From assembly GCF_019059575.1 (NCBI RefSeq), contig NW_024881971.1, forward strand, positions 310,001 through 374,000: a stretch of 64,000 nt of DNA, in the 5' to 3' direction. The position numbers and the translations under genes were made by a program. The stretch is from Amphibalanus amphitrite. Taxonomy: Eukaryota; Arthropoda; Thecostraca; Balanomorpha; Balanidae. Of the stretch, positions 58,076-64,000 are shown one piece after another. Position 1 is the first letter of the stretch, and every line of letters begins with the position of its first letter. The notes below the pieces were generated by a model, which was not told the origin of the DNA, searched no databases, and worked only from the letters and a program-made list of their open reading frames with translations.

Positions 58076-58840
58076 CCCTCGCCCTGGCAGGGCATTTTTC
58101 ATAACGCGGCCTGGCAAGGAGGGTCGATGTGCCCCCCCCCCCCCCCCCGGCGTCTCGAAACTAAGCGTCGTAGCGGTTCGCAACAAAGACCAGTCGATTT
58201 CTCTCAACGAGTATTCGCGATTGGTGGTATATTTGTTTGACCGTAGGTCAATATTTGACCAAGTTATGGCAGGTAAAACGTCAAATTTCGGGGAAAAGCT
58301 GTAATTTTCCAAATTCCTTAGCCAATATTGGCGAATATATGAAAGATAGCGACATGAAACTTTAACGACCGTGTTTCTTAACGAATTGGCAACAAAATGA
58401 TGTAGGTATAGGTAGTTGAATGCATTTCAGTCAGTACCTACGGTCGTGACGTATTCCCCGGGAACACGGGAGGTCACACCCGCCGCCGGCGAGGACGGTC
58501 GCGAATATCCGGAGCTTTCCAACTAACCAAGTCAACATTGGCGCATCTATGAAAGATAGAGGCTTGCAACTTTGAAGAGCGTATTCCTCAGTCAATTAGC
58601 TGCAAAATGACATATCGTTGACTGAATTTGCTCTTTGACTGACGCTAGGTATCCCCGCCAGGTCACATCCGCCGGCTTGGTGAAAACCGAGAGTTTGCAA
58701 CTAATGGAGCCGATACTGGTGTATCTATGATAGAAAGCGGCATGTATTTTTTACGATCATGTTCCTCAGACTCATCGACTAACGGGCTCCGCCACTGGTG
58801 GGTCAACGGGGTCCGCCCCTCCCAATAATTTACCGATCCC
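58072..58840 (+). mobile_element. MITE, family N left end and M-like body
   Basis: TTAA-CCCTCGCCCTGGCAGGGC, followed by CATAACGCGGCCTGG and a body like the element at 63664. The right boundary is not clear. Confidence 0.45.
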
Positions 58841-58917
58841 CCCCCCCATTGAATTATAACGGGCAGGTCAAGAAATTGACCTGACCTTAGGTCATTGATA
58901 TACAAATTCCGAGAAAT

Positions 58918-59876
58918 CAGGGTGTTTCACTAAAAGTGTCAAAAAGTAAATGCTTATTAAAGATATATAAAATACGCAAAGCACGTAGTTGCGCACGTAG
59001 CTATGTTGCAAATTTTTGGACATTTATGCTTTGGCCACTCAAGATATATTTTACACTCATGCGGAGCGAGGGCAGGTGGCCAAAGTTACTAGTCGTTTTT
59101 GTTCCTTATGCAGAACAAGAACAGGTTATTTACACCGCAACAGGAGGGGTGGATTACACTTACATTTGGTGCTATTAGAAACATTGAAACCGTACGCCGA
59201 CTTTTCAAGAAACGTTTCACTCTCTCACCTCGCTACGACCCAAATTATAAAAGTTTCACAGGGCTTCTTGAGAGGTTTAAAAGGGATCCTTTGATGCCGG
59301 TTCCAGTCCAAAAAAGGCGGGTCGCCCCCACCTCTCGGCGGAAATCGTTGAAAAGGTCAGGGTCTTTTTTAGGGCCTTTTAAGATAAAAAGAAGCTTATT
59401 TCAAAATCAGAAATAGCCAAGCCCCCAAGTTATCAAAACAACCACTGTAACGGCTGTAGCCACCAAGAACTGGCTGGACCAGAAGTTCCCGGGCCGAATA
59501 ATCAGCTGCCTCACCGCCCGCCCCTGGTCAGCGCGAGGCCCCGATCTGTTACGCTTTACTTCTGGTTTTGGTCAGTAGCTCTCGCAGAGCTGAGGAAGAC
59601 TCAAGTCGCATCACTTTGGGAGCTGAAGAGCACAATGCAAGGCTTTGCCGACAGTCTGGACGCTGAAGATGAAAACGGGTTGTGAGGCACCTCCGAACAC
59701 GTGCCGAAACGGTGCATGAAAAGAAGGGGTGGATATGTGGAATAGGTTTGAGTGACGGTGATATCATTTTTATATGTTTAAATGTCCAACAATCGCGGAT
59801 GAAGTGTCCATAGAAAACATTGTTATTATGTGCATTAGGACCTTTTACTTTTTGACACTTTTAGTGAAACACCCTG
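58918..59876 (+). mobile_element. mariner-like remnant
   Basis: Inverted termini CAGGGTGTTTCACTAAAAGT and its inverse at 59857-59876, paired for about 32 bp. It is an internally deleted element that keeps part of a transposase-like reading. The target duplication could not be defined with confidence. Confidence 0.75.
59105..59416 (+). pseudogene. N-terminal fragment of a mariner-like transposase
   Basis: About 100 residues (LFTPQQEGWITLTFGAIR ... VRRLFKKRF ... LLERFKRD) with the look of the helix-turn-helix N-terminus found before DDE domains in mariner-like elements (DUF4817-type). No DDE catalytic domain follows. Resemblance was judged by eye only. Confidence 0.4.
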
Positions 59877-60285
59877 TAGGTACAAGTTGTAGCTACCAAT
59901 GACCTCATTACCTCATTACATCCTGCAACTTTCAAAGGACCCCTCATCTACTGTAACTCTGACACGGTGACAAATTTGCAAAGAAGTGATTTGAGGTCGG
60001 GTCATTCGGAAAGACCTGGTGACCTCACCTTGAAAGTTAGGAGGTTTAAAATTGCACACAATGTGTAAAATGGATAGGAAATAGTCATGCTAAATTTCGC
60101 GGCGCTATGCCCCGCGGTTTTTCCGCTATTTACGAAAAACTCGGCAGTGGGCGGATATCCACCCCCCCCCCGTCGGTGCGCGGGTTTATGTTTTATATGC
60201 AGAGCACCGTTCGTCTACGTCGGCCCGTGTAAATTCAGCGTAATTGTGAGCTCACTGCGTACGGGCGGCGACCATCTCTACGGTC

Positions 60286-60590
60286 TCGTCAGTTGTGCGC
60301 CGGGGCCGCGGCGGCCGGCAGCGGAGTGCTGGGCTGCAACTGACATAGTCGGTTTACCCATTCCCGTGCGGTCATTGAGAGAGAAATAACAGTGTCATTG
60401 TGTATTTCTAGCTATAACAATAAGCTAGCTTGTGAGTGAAGTGCTGCATGCTGGTCGTCGTGTTATAGCTGCACTCAAAACCGAGTCTGTGCTCTGAAAC
60501 GGAGCGACAACGGAGGAGCTGCATGGAAACTATCCAGTTTTGTCGGAGTACTGAGAGGTCGGTATGTAGCTTTCAACTGGCTTCTTGTCG
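60286..60590 (+). other. possible first exon, copy 2
   Basis: Diverged duplicate of 48632-48935: GTTGTGCGCCGGGGCCGCGG ... TTTTGTCGGAGTACTGAGAG|GTCGGT. Sits directly before a TTAA MITE. Confidence 0.3.
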
Positions 60591-60593
60591 TGT

Positions 60594-61880
60594 TAACCCG
60601 CGCCGGCACATGGAGGGGGGTTGATGCCAACCCCCCTTTAACCCTATTAGTGGCAGGGGGGGGGTTGTTTTTATCCACCCCTCAGGTTTTTCGGGAAAAT
60701 CTGCGAAACCGCTGAAGCTACGATGCTGAAATTTTCTGACTTTTCCTAAAACTAAATTGGGCACATTCCCTGAAAATTTCAAGTTCATAACTTTACCAGG
60801 GGCGGCTCCAGAGCACTGGGAATTGGGGGTCCTATTCGTGAAGCGAGTCATTTGGGCGAAGATCACGATGCTGCACCAGTTTTACGAACAGTGAATGAAA
60901 GGTATCATGTGATAACATATACAAAGTTATTGTGCATCCTCTTTTGACACGTTTTTGCTATAATAGGCGGATCCAGGCGTCCAAAAAGGGGGGTTATTTT
61001 TACCTCCCAACATAGGTGCCCTGACACCGCCTATGCGTGACCAATACAATTTTAGTCGTTCTCTCATAAGAAAATTGTAACATAACAAGACCATTGCCAC
61101 CCTTTTTAGAAACAGTACCAACAAAAACCTTATTTACTATACTTTTTGTGTACCCCCAATCTCAATGATCTGTATCCGCCTATGATTTTTGAAAATGCAT
61201 ATTTTTAGGATCCATGTGAATTCCTGGTTCATTCTCTATCGATCGGCAAGAGTTACGTTAAGATTGGTTCAGAAACCTGGCCGTGATAAACAGTCTAAAA
61301 TGTATCTGCAATTTGCCCGTTTTTACCCCCCTCTACCCCCCTATTGACATTTCTTAATTTTATTTTTTTTTTAGAAATGTAGATCTCGTTGAGCCAAATC
61401 GAATGCCGTTTGAATTTTGAAAATCGGCCAGTTAGATCTCGAGATATCAAGGGGGGTCGTAAACAGCCCCCCCCCCCCTGCCACTAATATGGGGTAGCCA
61501 GGAGCCTGCCACTAATAGGGTTTAGGTTTTTCGCAAATAACTCGCGTAAAAAGCGGCTGATCGCGGCGAAACTTTTAGTACCCTCGCGTTGATCAATTTT
61601 CACCTACCCTATAGAATTCATGACCCTAACCCAAATAACCTTTGACCTGTGACCTACTTTTCTAGACCATGTTTGGCCGGGCCGGAATCGCGATTCGGCG
61701 TATGTCGGCTCACATTAGCCGCGCGTTTGCAGTCTTTTCGTGGTTTCAAGCGTTCAAACATGTGATATGATGTTGGTCCCATGCATTAGGGTGGATGTCA
61801 AGGTCACCTAAAGGTCAGGTCAGGTCATTGACCTTCGATGACCTTGATTCCCTTTTTTAGTTTTACTTGTTTCTATAGCT
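60594..61880 (+). mobile_element. MITE, family F, split by family L
   Basis: Left end TTAA-CCCGCGCCGGCACATGG to 60637. The body resumes after family L at about 61525 (GGTTTTTCGCAAATAACTCGC) and decays near 61860. The right end is missing. Confidence 0.65.
60638..61526 (+). mobile_element. MITE, family L, nested in family F
   Basis: Starts TTAA-CCCTATTAGTGGCAGG and ends CCTGCCACTAATAGGG-TTTA. The left G-run is present but the left hairpin is poorly paired. It contains CTATGATT/AATAGGCGGATCC sequences that may be a further insertion. Confidence 0.65.
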
Positions 61881-61910
61881 ACGTTTACATAGGGATACAC
61901 TAAAAAATAT

Positions 61911-62290
61911 TTAGAACCTAAGGTGGTTGTAGGGTGGCTGGATCTACACCTAGTATCAATATAGTTATAATATAAGTCGATATTTTAAATAGATGGATAA
62001 CGTACACCTTGGTTAGAACAAGACTACTGGCCGCACCATTTCAGTACACATTGCATACTTCTCGAAGCATACGAAACAAAATAGCACCTTTCACTGATAA
62101 ACATAATTAGAACCCAAGGGGGTTGCAGGGTGGCTGGATCTGCACCTAGTATCAATATCGTTCTAATAGATTGATGTCGTACACCTTGGTTAGAACAGGA
62201 CTACTAGCCGCACCACTTGAGTATGCAATGCATACTACTCGAAGTATATTAACGCAAAATAACACCTTTCGCGAAAATCGCAATTCGCCA
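61911..62290. repeat. 195-bp tandem duplication
   Basis: Two diverged copies starting TTAGAACC(T/C)AAGG at 61911 and 62106, each with GGTGGCTGGATCT and CACCTTGGTTAGAACA. Confidence 0.8.
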
Positions 62291-62668
62291 GCGGGTGTTT
62301 AGAACGCTTCTGGGGTGTAATCGCGTGTTTCAGTCACACGGCGGTTTTCGCGCCCTTTTCAAACACAGTGGTGACGTAACATCGCTTACAGCCAATCAGC
62401 GACCCGGGTCCCGACGCCAGCGGCGTGGGCGAGGCCGCCGCCGGCTGTCAGTTGGCTCTGGTGCGCGCCATGTGTCAGGGTGCCGACGAGGGGTGCCGCC
62501 GAATTTGAGTGCTGACAGTGCAAAAATCGAGTGCTACGGTATTGACAATGCGAGTGTATCAGTGTAGAGTAGCCGCCCCCGTCCGCGGCTCGCAGGACAC
62601 ACGGTAGCGGGTAGTGCCCACCTGCGGCCGGCTGCTCTTCTTTTCCGGTGTCGCATGTGGGGCGCGGT
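62291..62668. other. GC-rich stretch, promoter-like
   Basis: The part from 62400 is CpG-rich (GCCGCCGCCGGC and similar), unlike its surroundings. No open frame with a recognisable domain was found. Confidence 0.3.
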
Positions 62669-63667
62669 TTAACCCTATTCCTGGCGGGGGGGGGGGGCCT
62701 CAGGAGCCCCCCCCTGAGGTTTTTTGGTTATATCTCCCAAACGCGTTGAGCTAGGAAGCTCAAATTTTCTGACTTTTCCTAAAAGGCTTCTACGCAACAT
62801 GTCTGAAAATTTTGAGTTGATCTGACCTCAGGTCAGGTCACCAGAGGCGGTTTGGTGACGCTACCTCAGAAAAGTTTGCAATCACGCCAGAGCTAGAGTT
62901 TTTGACCGATCAATTTCTTCTCTTCAGGGTTTAGTTAGGGTACCAGTATGTGCAATTTGTATATCTCGGAATTTTGATATCGGTGACCTAAGGTCAGGTC
63001 AATTTCGCGACCTCCCCATTATAAGTCAATGGGGGAAAAATCAACTCCCTGTTTTTACCACTAAAACGGGTCGGAATGGCCCCATATACCATACCTGACT
63101 TCATATACGATCAACCTTCACTACCTTGAGGTCTGTTTTGCTGTTGGGCAGCTGTGAGGTCATGTGACATCATCAAAGGTCACCAAAGGTTTTTGGCCAA
63201 TAACTCCGTACAGGAACAAGATACAGACGCGTGGATGGTCTCATTGTGTTCAGCTCGTCAAGACGCATCGAATGATATACATGATGACCTCGAGGTCACG
63301 TGACCTGAGGTCAACCTTTGACCTTGACCTTTCGAGGTCAACATATATATCATTCGATGCGGATTGACGAGAGGATCACGATGGTGCCCTTAGTTTGTTC
63401 CTATCTTGACTAATTCGAAAGTTTTACGAGAAAAACTCTCCATATCTAGTGCCGCCATTTTGACTTTTTCGACCCCTGTGACGTCATCTTTGACCTGACC
63501 TGAAAATGACCTTAGTAAAAATTGTAGATCTTGGCAGTGCGTATCCGATGCCGTTTACCGCTTGTCGCTATCTTGCTTCGTTCTCGAGATCTCAGGGGGG
63601 GGGGGCCGAATCGGCCCCCCCCCCGCCAGTTTCTTGTCCCGGCGGAGCCCGCCAGGAATAGGGTTAA
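62669..63667 (-). mobile_element. MITE, family K, reverse copy
   Basis: TTAA at both ends; close inverse of 47317-48310. Its hairpin GGGGGCCGA-ATCGGCCCCC is perfectly paired. Confidence 0.85.
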
Positions 63668-64000
63668 CCCTCGCCCGTAAACGGTGTTTTGCCAACTTCG
63701 CCCATGCAGGGGGGGGGTTGGTGCGACCCACCCTGGCGTTTGAAAACGGAGCATCGTAGAGCTTAGCGGAAAAGACAAACGGATTGCTCTCAACGAGATC
63801 TCGCGATTGGTGGTATATTTTTTGGTCCTAGGTCAACATTTGACCTACTTATGACCGGTGAAAGGTCAAATTTTCGGAAAAATCCAACTTTTTCAGATTT
63901 CCGCGCCGATTGCGGCAAAACGGTAAGAGATATCGACTTTAAACCTTCACTATCGTGATCCTTGATCAAATCTCTATCGTTTGGTGTATATTTCGATGTC
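63664..64000 (+). mobile_element. MITE, family M-like, runs off the window
   Basis: Starts TTAA-CCCTCGCCCGTAAACGG, sharing TTAA with the previous element. It matches the inverse of the right half of 51854-52800 (GCGAGATCTCGTTGAGAGC). Truncated by the window end. Confidence 0.6.

Larger units (their letters stand above)
58841..60188 (-). mobile_element. MITE, family C, reversed and interrupted
   Basis: The inverse of the left part of 7614-8602, ending GGCGGATATCCACC...CGTCGGTGCGCGGG. It is interrupted by the element at 58918-59876. Confidence 0.55.

Noticed and set aside
1..64000. tRNA, rRNA or other structured RNA genes
   Set aside because: None recognised by eye; the many hairpins are MITE ends. 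A covariance-model scan would be decisive.

Overview
The window is nuclear DNA of a metazoan, most likely an invertebrate. Genes are GC-rich and split by large introns with GT-AG splice sites, and most of the remaining sequence is transposable-element debris. Nothing points to prokaryotic or organellar DNA: there are no operons and no rRNA or tRNA genes that I could recognise. An arthropod, perhaps a crustacean, is my best guess, held with low confidence.

The best gene starts at 1179. A long first exon (1179-3294) encodes a Mab-21/cGAS-like nucleotidyltransferase whose three catalytic acidic residues all appear to be present, so it is a candidate cGAS-like receptor (cGLR). Its end is a strong splice donor in phase 1. 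The next exon whose phase fits (15462-16151) encodes a Glu/Gln/His/Trp-rich coiled coil built on 11-residue repeats. A third phase-matched exon (22157-22356) gives a short basic tail with nuclear-localisation-like clusters. Together they predict a 1001-residue sensor. If the first intron is retained, a stop codon followed at once by AATAAA would give a short form without the coiled coil. Intron 1 (12.2 kb) is packed with MITEs. Intron 2 carries an intact, very young Ty3/gypsy retrotransposon (16543-21214, identical 227-bp LTRs, 5-bp target duplication) inserted in a MITE.

From 22.4 to 40.3 kb lies an unusual array. First comes a 92-bp minisatellite whose every unit holds a splice-donor-like site, then a 62-bp minisatellite whose every unit holds the palindrome TGACGTCA, then about 18 short low-complexity exon-like modules bounded by AG and GT. 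Most module lengths are not multiples of three, yet nearly all modules are open in all three frames (Pro-rich, Ser/Thr-rich, His/Gln/Arg-rich). The introns between them are again full of MITEs.

From 40.3 kb to the end the window is mainly repeats: a CAGTGG-ended element, foldback elements, a 15-bp satellite, a LINE reverse-transcriptase fragment broken by a MITE, a 4.1-kb hAT-like element with an 8-bp target duplication, a mariner-like remnant, and more MITEs. Possible first exons and promoters occur near 44.25, 48.7 and 60.4 kb.

The MITEs are a notable system in themselves. At least eleven related families share a 4-bp target duplication (usually TTAA), termini starting CCC(T/G), and many AGGTCA/GGTCA motifs. 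Just inside each end is a G-run/C-run hairpin whose inner stem differs between families but keeps its base pairing. All coordinates and splice phases were derived by eye.
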